Shown here in pieces: positions 44,929 through 53,593 of a stretch of 64,000 nt of DNA. The number at the start of each line of letters is the position of its first letter. Position 1 is the stretch's first letter. Both the position numbers and the translations under genes were made by a program. Source of the DNA: Agreia bicolorata (GTDB taxonomy: Bacteria > Actinomycetota > Actinomycetes > Actinomycetales > Microbacteriaceae). The DNA lies in assembly GCF_000938265.1 (NCBI RefSeq), contig NZ_JYFC01000001.1:682001-746000 (forward strand). The letters are read 5' to 3'. The notes under the pieces were generated by a model. It did not search any database and was not told the origin of the DNA. It saw nothing but the letters and a program-made list of their open reading frames with translations.

Positions 44929-45342
44929 ATGGAAAGCCGTCACGTCAGCCGCGTCATTTCGGCGAGCCCGCAGACTGTCTACGAGGTCGCCGTGAATGTC
45001 GACAACCTGCTGACGTGGGCGTCCGGGCTGGCGCACTCCGAGGTGACCCGCGAGGGTGACACCCTCTGGGTCGACTCGCCCATGGGCCGGGTCTCGGTGC
45101 GCTTCGTCGCGCCCAACGAGTTCGGCATCCTCGATCACGACGTGACCCTGCCATCAGGGGCGACCGTCACCAACCCGTTGAGGGTGATCGCCCACCCGGA
45201 CGGGGCGGAGATCATCTTCACGGTGCGTCAGCTCGACCTCACCGACGACGAGTTCGACAGCGATGCGACGACGGTGGGAGAAGACCTCGACCGTCTGCGC
45301 GAGCTCGTCGAAGAGGTTACGAGGTCTCGACCCGGTACTTGA
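44929..45342 (+). CDS. SRPBCC (START-like) family protein
   Basis: A 137-residue helix-grip protein: SRVISASPQTVYEVAVNVDNLLTWASGL at the N-terminus and a C-terminal helix LDRLRELVEEV, the pattern of SRPBCC polyketide-cyclase/dehydrase-like proteins that bind hydrophobic ligands. No catalytic assignment is possible. Its 3' end overlaps the GNAT gene by 26 nt. Confidence 0.78.
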   Translation: MESRHVSRVISASPQTVYEVAVNVDNLLTWASGLAHSEVTREGDTLWVDSPMGRVSVRFVAPNEFGILDHDVTLPSGATVTNPLRVIAHPDGAEIIFTVRQLDLTDDEFDSDATTVGEDLDRLRELVEEVTRSRPGT

Positions 45343-45817
45343 ACCCGACGTGAGACGCCTCGAAGCCGAGCCGCTCGTAGAAGCGGTGCGCATCCACCCG
45401 GGCAGCATCTGACGTCAACTGCACGAGCGGCACGCCGGAGACGCGAGCGTCCTCGATCGCCCAGCGCATCATCGCCGCACCGACGCCGCGGTTGCGCTGA
45501 CTCGACGAGACCCGCACGGCCTCGATCTGCAGGCGAGACGCTCCGCGCCTGGCGAGACCGGGAATCACCGTGAGCTGCATGGTCGCAACGACCGCACCTA
45601 CAGAGTCGACGACGACCAGCAATCGCTGCGCCGGGTCCCGATCGATCGCGGCGAAGGCCACCTCGTAGGCTTCGCGGTCGCTGGCATCGGCCGAGTCGCC
45701 GCGCGCTGCACTGATCGGGTCGTCGGCCAGCAGATCGATGATCACCGAGAGGTCGTCGATCGTCGCCCGCCGGAGAAACACGGAACCATCGGGCAGATCG
45801 AGAGTCACAGCATCCAT
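45317..45817 (-). CDS. GNAT family N-acetyltransferase
   Basis: A 166-residue acetyltransferase with RRATIDDLSVIIDLL, the acetyl-CoA loop QRNRGVGAAMMRWAIEDAR and the C-terminal AHRFYERLGFEASHVGF. The ATG at 45817 is preceded by TATCGT (plus-strand 45825-45830) with 7 nt between, so it is preferred over the ATG at 45850. Substrate unknown. Divergent from hrpA. Confidence 0.88.
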   Translation of the reverse strand: MDAVTLDLPDGSVFLRRATIDDLSVIIDLLADDPISAARGDSADASDREAYEVAFAAIDRDPAQRLLVVVDSVGAVVATMQLTVIPGLARRGASRLQIEAVRVSSSQRNRGVGAAMMRWAIEDARVSGVPLVQLTSDAARVDAHRFYERLGFEASHVGFKYRVETS

Positions 45818-45885
45818 TCCGGCCACGATACCGGCCGCGGCACCGGCCATGAGGGCACGACCGACCCCGGAGAATCTAGAATGGA

Positions 45886-48800
45886 ATGCCCATGGATTCC
45901 CTCCCCCGTATCGTTTTCCCCCCTGAACTCCCGGTCAGCCAGCGTCGCGACGACATCGCGCGCGCGATCGCAGAGAACCAGGTAGTCATCGTCGCGGGCG
46001 CGACGGGGTCGGGAAAGACCACCCAGCTGCCGAAGATCTGCCTCGAACTCGGGCGCCAAACGATCGGCCACACCCAGCCGCGTCGACTCGCGGCCCGCAC
46101 GATCGCCGAACGCATCGCCGAGGAACTGGGCCAAGAGGTCGGCGGACTCGTCGGCTACCAGGTGCGCTTCACCGACAAGGCGTCGAAAGACACCCGCATC
46201 AAGCTGATGACCGACGGAATTCTGCTCAACGAGATGCACCACGACCGCATGCTCTCGAAGTACGACACGATCATCATCGACGAGGCCCACGAGCGCAGCC
46301 TCAACATCGACTTCCTGCTGGGCTACCTCAAGCAGCTGCTGCCGAAGCGACCCGACCTCAAGCTCATCATCACCTCGGCCACGATCGACCCGCAGAGCTT
46401 CTCCAAGCACTTCGACGACGCCCCGATCGTCGAGGTCTCAGGGCGCACGTTCCCGGTGGAGATCCGGTACCGGCCGTTGGCGACGGACACGCCCCCGGAG
46501 GGTGACGAAGACGAGCCGCCGGCAACCCCCGATCGCGACGTCTTCGAGGCCATCGGAGACGCCGTAGACGAGCTGGGACGCGAGGGCGACGGCGACATCC
46601 TCGTCTTCCTCTCGGGCGAGAACGAGATCCGCGACGCCGAAGAGTCCCTCAAGGGCAAGTTCGCGAATCGCAGCTCGGCGGGCGGCGTCACCGAGATCCT
46701 GCCCCTCTACGGTCGACTCTCGAGCGCCGATCAGCACCGCGTCTTCCAGCGCAGCAGCACACCGGGCGTGCGCCGACGCATCGTGCTGGCCACGAACGTC
46801 GCCGAGACGAGCCTCACCGTGCCCGGCATCAAGTACGTGATCGACGCGGGAACGGCACGCATCAGCCGCTACAGCGTGCGATCCAAGGTGCAGCGACTGC
46901 CGATCGAGGCGATCTCACAGGCGTCCGCGAACCAGCGTTCGGGCCGTTCAGGCCGAACCAGCGATGGAATCGCCATCCGGCTGTATTCGCAACAAGACTT
47001 CGAGAAGCGGCCCGAGTTCACCGAGCCCGAGATCCTGCGCACAAACCTGGCCGCCGTCATCCTGCAGATGATCTCGCTCGGGCTCGGCGACATCGCCTCG
47101 TTCCCGTTCCTGCAGCCGCCGGAGTCGCGCGGCATCAAAGACGGCCTCGACCTGCTCGGCGAGCTGGGCGCGCTGCGCACGGCGTCGTCAGCAGACGCGA
47201 ACACAAGAACCAAGACGCCGGATGCCCAGCCGCGGCTCACCAGAATCGGTCGCGACCTCGCCCGCCTGCCCATAGAGCCGCGCTTCGCCCGCATGGTGAT
47301 CGAGTCGAAAGAGACCGGCACGAGCCGCGAGGTGATGCTCATCGTGGCAGGGCTCACGATCCAGGATCCCCGCGAGCGCCCGCTCGAACGGCGTCAGCGT
47401 GCCGACGAGCTGCACGGTCGATTCACCGACCCCACGAGCGACTTCCTCACCCTGCTCAACCTCTGGAACTACCTCGAAGAGAAGCAGTCCGAGCTGTCGT
47501 CGAGCGCGTTCCGCAGGCTCTGCAAGAACGAGTTCCTCAACTACCTGCGCATCCGCGAGTGGCAGGACGTGTACCGCCAGCTGAAGCAGCTGTCGAGGCC
47601 GCTGGGTCTCACGATCGGCGAGCCCGCGGTGAACCCCGACGGAATCCACCGGTCGATCCTGTCGGGACTGCTGTCGCACATCGGCCTGAAGGACGCGGTC
47701 AAGAAAGACTATGTCGGCGCGCGCCAGTCGCGCTTCAGCATCTTCCCGGGGTCGGTACTGAACAAGAAGCAGCCCGCCGCCGTGATGAGCGCCGAGCTCG
47801 TCGAGACGAGCCGCCTGTTCGCGCGCATGAACGCGGCCATTGATCCGGCCTGGGCCGAGAAGCTGGCGGGCGACCTCGTCAAGCGCAGCTACTCCGAACC
47901 CCGCTGGGAGAAGAAGCAGGGCTCCGTCGTCGCCTACGAACGGGTCACGCTGTTCGGCGTTCCCATCGTCGAGAAGCGGCGCATCCAGTTCTCTCGAGTC
48001 GACCCGTCGTATGCGCGCGAACTGTTCATCCGCCACGCGCTCGTCGAGGGCGACTGGGAGTCGCAGCAGGCGTTCGACCGGGCCAACCGGGCGTTCCGCA
48101 AAGAGCTCGAGCAGATCGAGGAGCGCAGCCGCCGCCGCGACCTACTGACCGACGACGAGGCCGTGTTCGACTTCTACAACGAGCGCATCCCGCGCGACGT
48201 GTTCTCGCAGCGCACCTTCGAGGGCTGGTGGAAGACGGCGAAGCACGACACCCCCGACCTGCTCACCATGACCATCGACGCCCTGGTGCCCGAGGGTGCG
48301 CCCGAGATCGACGAGAACGAGTACCCGACGACGTGGCAGCAGGAGGACCAGCGCCTGGGCCTGAGCTACCGCTTCGAACCGGGAACCGAAGACGACGGCG
48401 TCACGGCGACCGTGCCTCTCGCGCTGCTGCCGAGACTCAAGCCCGAATCGTTCGAGTACCAGGTGCCCGGCCTGCGGGTTGAGCTGGTGACGGCACTCAT
48501 CAAGTCGCTGCCCAAGAACATCCGCCGCAACTTCGTGCCCTCGACTGATTGGGCGGTGCGCCTCGTGGCCGAGACGCCCGAGGGAGGGGGCGACGAGGGC
48601 TATCTCGCCGCCCTCGCCACAACCATGTCGCGCCTCGCACACGTGCCGGTCAGCGCATCCGACTTCGACCGCGAGCGCCTGCCGTCGCACCTGCGCATGT
48701 CGTTCCGCGTGGTCGACGAGCGGGGCAAGACGCTCTCGGTCGGCAAGGATCTGCCCGCTCTGCAGCAGAAGCACCGCGGCGCCGCGCGCGACTCCGTGGC

Positions 48801-49704
48801 GAAGGCAACCACCCGCGTATCGAGCGATCTCGAACGCACGGGTCTAACCTCGTGGAGCTTCGGCGAACTCCCGAAGCTCGTCGATACGAAGCAGCACGGT
48901 GGAGTGATCCGCGCCTACCCCGCACTCGTCGACGAAGGCTCCTCCGTGGCGCTTCGGCTCATGACCTCGCCCGACGAGCAGGCGCTGCAGACCCCCGACG
49001 GCATCGTGCGTTTGCTGCTTCTCGCGGTGCCCTCACCCTTGTCCTACGTGCGCGATCACCTCACGCAGAACGAGAAGCTGATGCTGGCGACCAGCCCGTA
49101 TCAGAACGTGCAGGCACTCTTCGATGACTGTCTGCGCGCGGTCGCGCAGCGCGTGCTGTTCGAGGTGGTACCGGATGGCATGCTCTGGAACGAGGCCGGG
49201 TTCCTCTCTGCCCGAGACCGCCTCTCGGCGACAGTCATGGATGAGCTGTACGCGACCGTCGGAGTCGTCACGACGATCCTCTCGGCGGCGCGCGATGCGG
49301 AGAAGGCGCTGAAGGGCGTGACGAGCATGGCGCTGCTCGCCGCCCTCGGCGATGCTCGCGAGCAGCTGAAGGGGCTCATCTACCCCGGCTTCGTCTCGGC
49401 CACGGGCACCACGCAGCTTCGCCAGCTGCCTCGATATCTCAAGGCTCTTACGCAGAGGCTCGACAAGCTCGCGGAGAACGCGGCCCGCGATCGCGCCTGG
49501 ATGATCGAGGTGCAGGCGGCGACGAAGCGCTACACCGACGCGGGTGGCCGCATCCCTCTCGCCCCGCATTCGCCGCCGAACATCGTGCGCGCGCGCTGGC
49601 TCCTCGAGGAGTTCCGGGTGAGCCTGTTTGCGCAATCGCTCGGAACGGCGGAGCCTGTCTCTATGCAACGAATTCAGAAGGCACTTGTACCGGCTGGACG
49701 GTAG
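45886..49704 (+). CDS. hrpA: ATP-dependent RNA helicase HrpA
   Basis: A 1272-residue DEAH-box helicase. Walker A GATGSGKTT at 38-46, DEAH at 132-135, SATID motif III, ATNVAETSLTVPG, and QRSGRSGR motif VI, followed by the HA2/OB-fold region and the long HrpA-specific C-terminal domain (DUF3418). Length matches the bacterial HrpA family. A TAGAAT box (45877-45882) lies just upstream; the start could be ATG 45886 or 45892. Confidence 0.94.
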   Translation: MPMDSLPRIVFPPELPVSQRRDDIARAIAENQVVIVAGATGSGKTTQLPKICLELGRQTIGHTQPRRLAARTIAERIAEELGQEVGGLVGYQVRFTDKASKDTRIKLMTDGILLNEMHHDRMLSKYDTIIIDEAHERSLNIDFLLGYLKQLLPKRPDLKLIITSATIDPQSFSKHFDDAPIVEVSGRTFPVEIRYRPLATDTPPEGDEDEPPATPDRDVFEAIGDAVDELGREGDGDILVFLSGENEIRDAEESLKGKFANRSSAGGVTEILPLYGRLSSADQHRVFQRSSTPGVRRRIVLATNVAETSLTVPGIKYVIDAGTARISRYSVRSKVQRLPIEAISQASANQRSGRSGRTSDGIAIRLYSQQDFEKRPEFTEPEILRTNLAAVILQMISLGLGDIASFPFLQPPESRGIKDGLDLLGELGALRTASSADANTRTKTPDAQPRLTRIGRDLARLPIEPRFARMVIESKETGTSREVMLIVAGLTIQDPRERPLERRQRADELHGRFTDPTSDFLTLLNLWNYLEEKQSELSSSAFRRLCKNEFLNYLRIREWQDVYRQLKQLSRPLGLTIGEPAVNPDGIHRSILSGLLSHIGLKDAVKKDYVGARQSRFSIFPGSVLNKKQPAAVMSAELVETSRLFARMNAAIDPAWAEKLAGDLVKRSYSEPRWEKKQGSVVAYERVTLFGVPIVEKRRIQFSRVDPSYARELFIRHALVEGDWESQQAFDRANRAFRKELEQIEERSRRRDLLTDDEAVFDFYNERIPRDVFSQRTFEGWWKTAKHDTPDLLTMTIDALVPEGAPEIDENEYPTTWQQEDQRLGLSYRFEPGTEDDGVTATVPLALLPRLKPESFEYQVPGLRVELVTALIKSLPKNIRRNFVPSTDWAVRLVAETPEGGGDEGYLAALATTMSRLAHVPVSASDFDRERLPSHLRMSFRVVDERGKTLSVGKDLPALQQKHRGAARDSVAKATTRVSSDLERTGLTSWSFGELPKLVDTKQHGGVIRAYPALVDEGSSVALRLMTSPDEQALQTPDGIVRLLLLAVPSPLSYVRDHLTQNEKLMLATSPYQNVQALFDDCLRAVAQRVLFEVVPDGMLWNEAGFLSARDRLSATVMDELYATVGVVTTILSAARDAEKALKGVTSMALLAALGDAREQLKGLIYPGFVSATGTTQLRQLPRYLKALTQRLDKLAENAARDRAWMIEVQAATKRYTDAGGRIPLAPHSPPNIVRARWLLEEFRVSLFAQSLGTAEPVSMQRIQKALVPAGR

Positions 49705-49716
49705 AGTAGAGAAGTT

Positions 49717-50928
49717 GTGAGCAGCTACTCGAATCTCTTGAAAACCCGCGGGGTCGCGCGCATTATCGCCGCGCAACTCACCGCCCGGTTCCCCTTCGGC
49801 ATGCTCTCGCTCGCCTTCCTCCTGCACATCGAACGTGTGCACGACTCCTACGGCGCGGCGGGCCTGGTTCTGGCGGCACTCAGCATCGGCCAGGCCATCG
49901 CCGGCCCTCTCACCTCGCGTCTGATGGGCGTGTGGGGCATGCGCCAGGTCATCACGATCACGATGGTCATCTGCGCCATCGCGATCTCCGCCATCGCGCT
50001 GCTCCCCCTCGAGATTCCTGCCGCCATGGGCGTCGCCCTCGTTGCCGGCCTCACGATGCCGCCCATCCAGCCGGCCGTGCGCACCATCTACCCCAAGATG
50101 GTCAACTCGAAGCAGCTCACCCCGCTCTTCTCGCTCGATGCCTCGGCGCAAGAAATCATCTGGGTCGTCGGCCCGGTCATCACCACCTTCGTCTCGACTC
50201 AGGTCGGAACGGTGTGGGGCATTCTGCTCGCCGTCGTCTTTCTCGTCGGCGGCGGAACGTGGTTCATCGCCAGCCCCGAGCTCGGCCGTGTGCGCATTCC
50301 CCGCTCCAGGCGAAAGCTCGGCGCCGTGCTCGCCAAGCCCCCAGTGCTTCTCGCCACCATCGTCGGCTTCCTGCTGGTGGCGGCCTGCGCGGCCATCGAA
50401 GCGGGCGTCGTCGCCACCTTCGGGCACGACGGCCTCGAAGCCGGAATCGTGCTGGCCATCTTCGCCGTAGGTTCACTCGTCGGCGGCCTGTCGCTGGGCC
50501 ACGTGCCCATCGGACCATGGGCGCTCGCGCGTCGCATGCTGATCGTCTTCGTCGGAACGGCTCTCGCCGCGGCATCGCTGAACATCTGGTGGCTCTCGGT
50601 CACTCTGTTCGTCGCGGGAATCGGCATCGCGCCGGCCCTCGCCGTGATGTTCTCGATCGTCTCGGCCAGCGTGCGCTTCAGCGACACAGCGGAGGCCTAC
50701 GGCTGGGTCGGCACCGGCCAGCTCATCGGAGCCGCCGTCGGAAGCGCGTTCGCCGGATTCCTCATCGACAGCCAGGGCGCTTCGGGTGCCTTCTACGTCG
50801 CCGCCGCACTCGGGCTGCTCGGATTCCTCGTTCCCCTCATCGGCAAGCGCTGGCATCCCGACCTCCGCGGCAAAGACGCCAGCCCGATTCCCGACACCGA
50901 ACCCATTCAGACGGTGAGCGGACTCTGA
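49717..50928 (+). CDS. MFS transporter
   Basis: A 403-residue, 12-helix major facilitator protein beginning VSSYSNLLKTRGVARIIAAQL. It belongs to the YfcJ/CynX-like or small drug exporter group, recognised by LSIGQAIAGPLTSRLMGVWGMRQV. The GTG start is 12 nt after the hrpA stop and pdxH follows 2 nt later, so the three genes may share a transcript. Substrate unknown. Confidence 0.85.
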   Translation: MSSYSNLLKTRGVARIIAAQLTARFPFGMLSLAFLLHIERVHDSYGAAGLVLAALSIGQAIAGPLTSRLMGVWGMRQVITITMVICAIAISAIALLPLEIPAAMGVALVAGLTMPPIQPAVRTIYPKMVNSKQLTPLFSLDASAQEIIWVVGPVITTFVSTQVGTVWGILLAVVFLVGGGTWFIASPELGRVRIPRSRRKLGAVLAKPPVLLATIVGFLLVAACAAIEAGVVATFGHDGLEAGIVLAIFAVGSLVGGLSLGHVPIGPWALARRMLIVFVGTALAAASLNIWWLSVTLFVAGIGIAPALAVMFSIVSASVRFSDTAEAYGWVGTGQLIGAAVGSAFAGFLIDSQGASGAFYVAAALGLLGFLVPLIGKRWHPDLRGKDASPIPDTEPIQTVSGL

Positions 50929-50930
50929 TC

Positions 50931-51584
50931 GTGCGCCCTCTGAGAGACAGCCTTCGCTCGCTCAAGAGCCTCACGGGCACTCCCCCGCCCTTTGATCCGT
51001 CTGCGGCACCCGACAATCCGTTCGACCTCTTCGTGGAGTGGTTCACCCAGGCGGTCGACGCCGGCCAGGTTGAACCGCACGCCATGGCGCTCTCCACCGT
51101 CGACGCCGACGGCGTTCCGGATGCCCGGGTGCTGATCCTGAAAGACCTCACCGACGAGGGCTGGTGGTTCGCGAGCAGCTCCGCCAGCGCGAAGGGCGTC
51201 GAGCTGACCGCCAACCCTGTGGCGGCTCTCACCTTCTACTGGCCCACGGTCGGCCGCTCGGTGCGCGTGCGCGGCACGGTCACGCGCGGCTCAGACGACG
51301 AGAACGCCCGGGACTTCTCCCGTCGCGGCCTCGGTGCCCGCGCCGTCGCGCTCGGCAGCCCGCAGAGCGCGCCGCTCGGCAGCCGCGACGAGAGCGAGGC
51401 CGCCATCGACACGGCCGCACGCGAGCTCGACGCGCATCCAGAACTGGTGTCGCCCGCCTGGACCCTCTGGTGCGTGCGCCCCGAGTCGGTCGAATTCTGG
51501 CAATCGGATGCCGAGCGTCGGCACCAGAGGCTGCGGTACAGCAGTCAGGGCCAGAGCTGGTCGACGACGCTGCTCTGGCCCTGA
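50931..51584 (+). CDS. pdxH: Pyridoxamine 5'-phosphate oxidase family protein
   Basis: A 217-residue FMN enzyme oxidising PNP/PMP to pyridoxal phosphate. Core motifs: DARVLILKDLTDEGWWFAS, KGVELTANPVAALTFYW and GRSVRVRGTV in the FMN-binding barrel, and a C-terminal ERRHQRLRYSSQGQSWS block replacing the usual RLHDR. The divergence of that block leaves some doubt whether it is PdxH proper or a close relative. Starts at GTG 50931. Confidence 0.85.
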   Translation: MRPLRDSLRSLKSLTGTPPPFDPSAAPDNPFDLFVEWFTQAVDAGQVEPHAMALSTVDADGVPDARVLILKDLTDEGWWFASSSASAKGVELTANPVAALTFYWPTVGRSVRVRGTVTRGSDDENARDFSRRGLGARAVALGSPQSAPLGSRDESEAAIDTAARELDAHPELVSPAWTLWCVRPESVEFWQSDAERRHQRLRYSSQGQSWSTTLLWP

Positions 51585-51593
51585 CTCACAGCT

Positions 51594-52766
51594 CTAGAGC
51601 CCGTTCGCCTTGGCGACCTCGCCGTACCAGCTCGCGCTGGGCTTGGGCGTGCGCTCGAAGGTCTGCTTGTCCCAGCCGATGAGCCCGAACGTCGGTGCAT
51701 ATCCCGAGGCCCACTCGTAGTTGTCGAGGGCGGACCAGTGCTGGTAGCCGAGCAGCGCGATGCCGTCTTCGATGCACGCGTGCAGTCCCTCGAGGGCGCC
51801 TCGGGTGTAGTCGATGCGGCGCGCGTCGTCCTGCGTGGCGATGCCGTTCTCGGTCACCATAACGGGAGTGTGGTCGCTCAACTCCCACGCGGCGCGAACG
51901 CCGATTCCGGCGGCCGGAGGGAAGTACTCCCACTGCGTGAGCGTCTTCTCCACGTCGGCTGCGGGCGGCCGGATGCCTTCCGGCCCCACGATGTTGCGGG
52001 TGTACGCCTGCACGCCGATGAAGTCGTCGCCGGCGGCGTTCTCGAGGTACCAGTCCTCGGCGGGGTAGGCGATCTCGCGCTTCTTCTCTTCTGAGCCGGG
52101 CTCGTCGGCGGCCTCGAACGCCTGGGTGGCGATGGTCCAGCCCGTCTTGAGGCCGGAGACCTGCGACAGCACCTCGCGTGACCGCTTGTGCGACTCGAGC
52201 AGCGCGTCGGCCACGCCGAGGTCGGGCTTCGGAAGTCCGTAGGCGACGAGGTTCGACGCGTCCTCTCCTCCCGCCAGCATCGCGGCGATGTTCGGCTCGT
52301 TGATGGTGCACACGTAGTTCACGCCCTCTGCCACGACGGGCAGGGCGAGTTCGGTGTAGCGGGCGAACAGATCGGCCGCATCGGACGCGCGCCAGAATCC
52401 GTCGTTCTCGAACCAGCGCGGCACGGTGAAGTGCATCAGCGTCACGATCGGCTCGATGCCGAACTCGTGGCAGGTGTCGACCATGCGCCGGTAGTGGTCG
52501 ACGGATGCGCGCGAGTAGAGCCCGCGCTCAGGTTCGATACGCGACCACTCGATGCTGAATCGGTAGGAGTTCAGCCCCAGCTCGGCGAGCAGACGGATGT
52601 CGTCGCGGTAGCGGTGGTAGCTGTCAGCTGCGTCACCGGAGGGCTCCACGATCGTGGTGCCCGGCTCGTTCTCGTGAACCCACCAGTTGCTGTTGACGTT
52701 GTTTCCCTCGATCTGGTGGGCGGCGGTGGCCGCACCCCACAGAAAGCCGTCGGGGAAGGTGAGCAT
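51594..52766 (-). CDS. GH1 family beta-glucosidase
   Basis: A 390-residue glycoside hydrolase family 1 enzyme, shorter than the usual 440-480. The acid/base Glu157 is in TINEPN and the nucleophile Glu306 in MVTENG; FPDGFLWGAATAAHQIEG is the N-terminal signature. AAAGGAG lies 7 nt before the ATG. It is cytosolic and last in the Dpp-type transporter operon, so it likely cleaves imported beta-glycosides. Confidence 0.93.
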   Translation of the reverse strand: MLTFPDGFLWGAATAAHQIEGNNVNSNWWVHENEPGTTIVEPSGDAADSYHRYRDDIRLLAELGLNSYRFSIEWSRIEPERGLYSRASVDHYRRMVDTCHEFGIEPIVTLMHFTVPRWFENDGFWRASDAADLFARYTELALPVVAEGVNYVCTINEPNIAAMLAGGEDASNLVAYGLPKPDLGVADALLESHKRSREVLSQVSGLKTGWTIATQAFEAADEPGSEEKKREIAYPAEDWYLENAAGDDFIGVQAYTRNIVGPEGIRPPAADVEKTLTQWEYFPPAAGIGVRAAWELSDHTPVMVTENGIATQDDARRIDYTRGALEGLHACIEDGIALLGYQHWSALDNYEWASGYAPTFGLIGWDKQTFERTPKPSASWYGEVAKANGL

Positions 52767-53593
52767 CAGGATTCTCCTTTGTGTTCTCCACTCGACCAGA
52801 AGCCGTCGAGCAGCTCGGTCGTGTAGTTCGGGTTGTCGATATTCGGCAGGTGCCCGGCGTTCGGGATGATCTCGTAGCGGGCTCCGAGCCGCAGGGCCAT
52901 GGCGTGCTGGGATGCGATGGGCCAGGCGTCGTCGGCGTCGCCGTGTGCCACGAGCACGGGCAGCCCGGTCTCGCGCAGTTCGTCGCTCGAATCGGGGGCG
53001 TCCCGCAGGATGGCAGCCATGGCGAGAAAGTTGTCGTCGCTCGATGCGGCTGCACGCTCGCGAACGAAGACCTCGTCTTCGTTCCGCGCGCCGAGGGGGT
53101 TGTTGTGCTCCCACCAGGCGAGCGTTCCGTGGCGGGCCACGAACGCGGCGTCGTCGGTGTGATGCTCGGGTCCTTGACCGCCGGGGCCCGAGCAGAGCAT
53201 CGTCAGGTCGGCGAAGACGTCGGGCCGCAGGATGGCCGCCGCCCGAGCGACGAGCCCTCCGAGGCTGTGGCCCACCAGGTGCACCCGGCGCCCGCGGGCG
53301 ATCCGTTCCGCGACGGCGACCGTGTCTTCGGCGAGCTTCTGCAACGAGTACTCGTCGATCCCACGGGGCGCGATCGAGTCGGCCTGCCCGCGCTGGCTGT
53401 AGGAGAACGACCCCCATCCCCGTTCCGCGGCGAGCGCGACGAGAAAACGGTGGTCCTCCTTGGAGCCCGTGAAGCCGGGCACGAAGAGGGCGACGCCGCG
53501 CTCCTCGCCCCGGGCCAGTGCGCGGAAGGCCGTCAGGCCGTCGAGGGTGAAGAGCTCGAGCGAGTCGGGCAGCGCCAGCCCGCCGAACGTCAC
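52766..53593 (-). CDS. Alpha/beta hydrolase
   Basis: A 275-residue hydrolase with VPGFTGSKEDH oxyanion region, nucleophile GHSLGG, catalytic Asp in AHGDADDAWP and His in NAGHLPNID. The stop shares a base with the GH1 start (TGATG) and its start overlaps the ATPase stop (ATGA). The context suggests an esterase acting on acyl-decorated oligosaccharides, but this is inference. Confidence 0.87.
   Translation of the reverse strand: MTFGGLALPDSLELFTLDGLTAFRALARGEERGVALFVPGFTGSKEDHRFLVALAAERGWGSFSYSQRGQADSIAPRGIDEYSLQKLAEDTVAVAERIARGRRVHLVGHSLGGLVARAAAILRPDVFADLTMLCSGPGGQGPEHHTDDAAFVARHGTLAWWEHNNPLGARNEDEVFVRERAAASSDDNFLAMAAILRDAPDSSDELRETGLPVLVAHGDADDAWPIASQHAMALRLGARYEIIPNAGHLPNIDNPNYTTELLDGFWSSGEHKGES

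Noticed and set aside
49932-51584. Very long plus-strand frame through the MFS gene into pdxH
   Set aside because: Only the part from GTG 50931 is PdxH-like; the upstream 333 codons are an out-of-frame shadow of the MFS gene.
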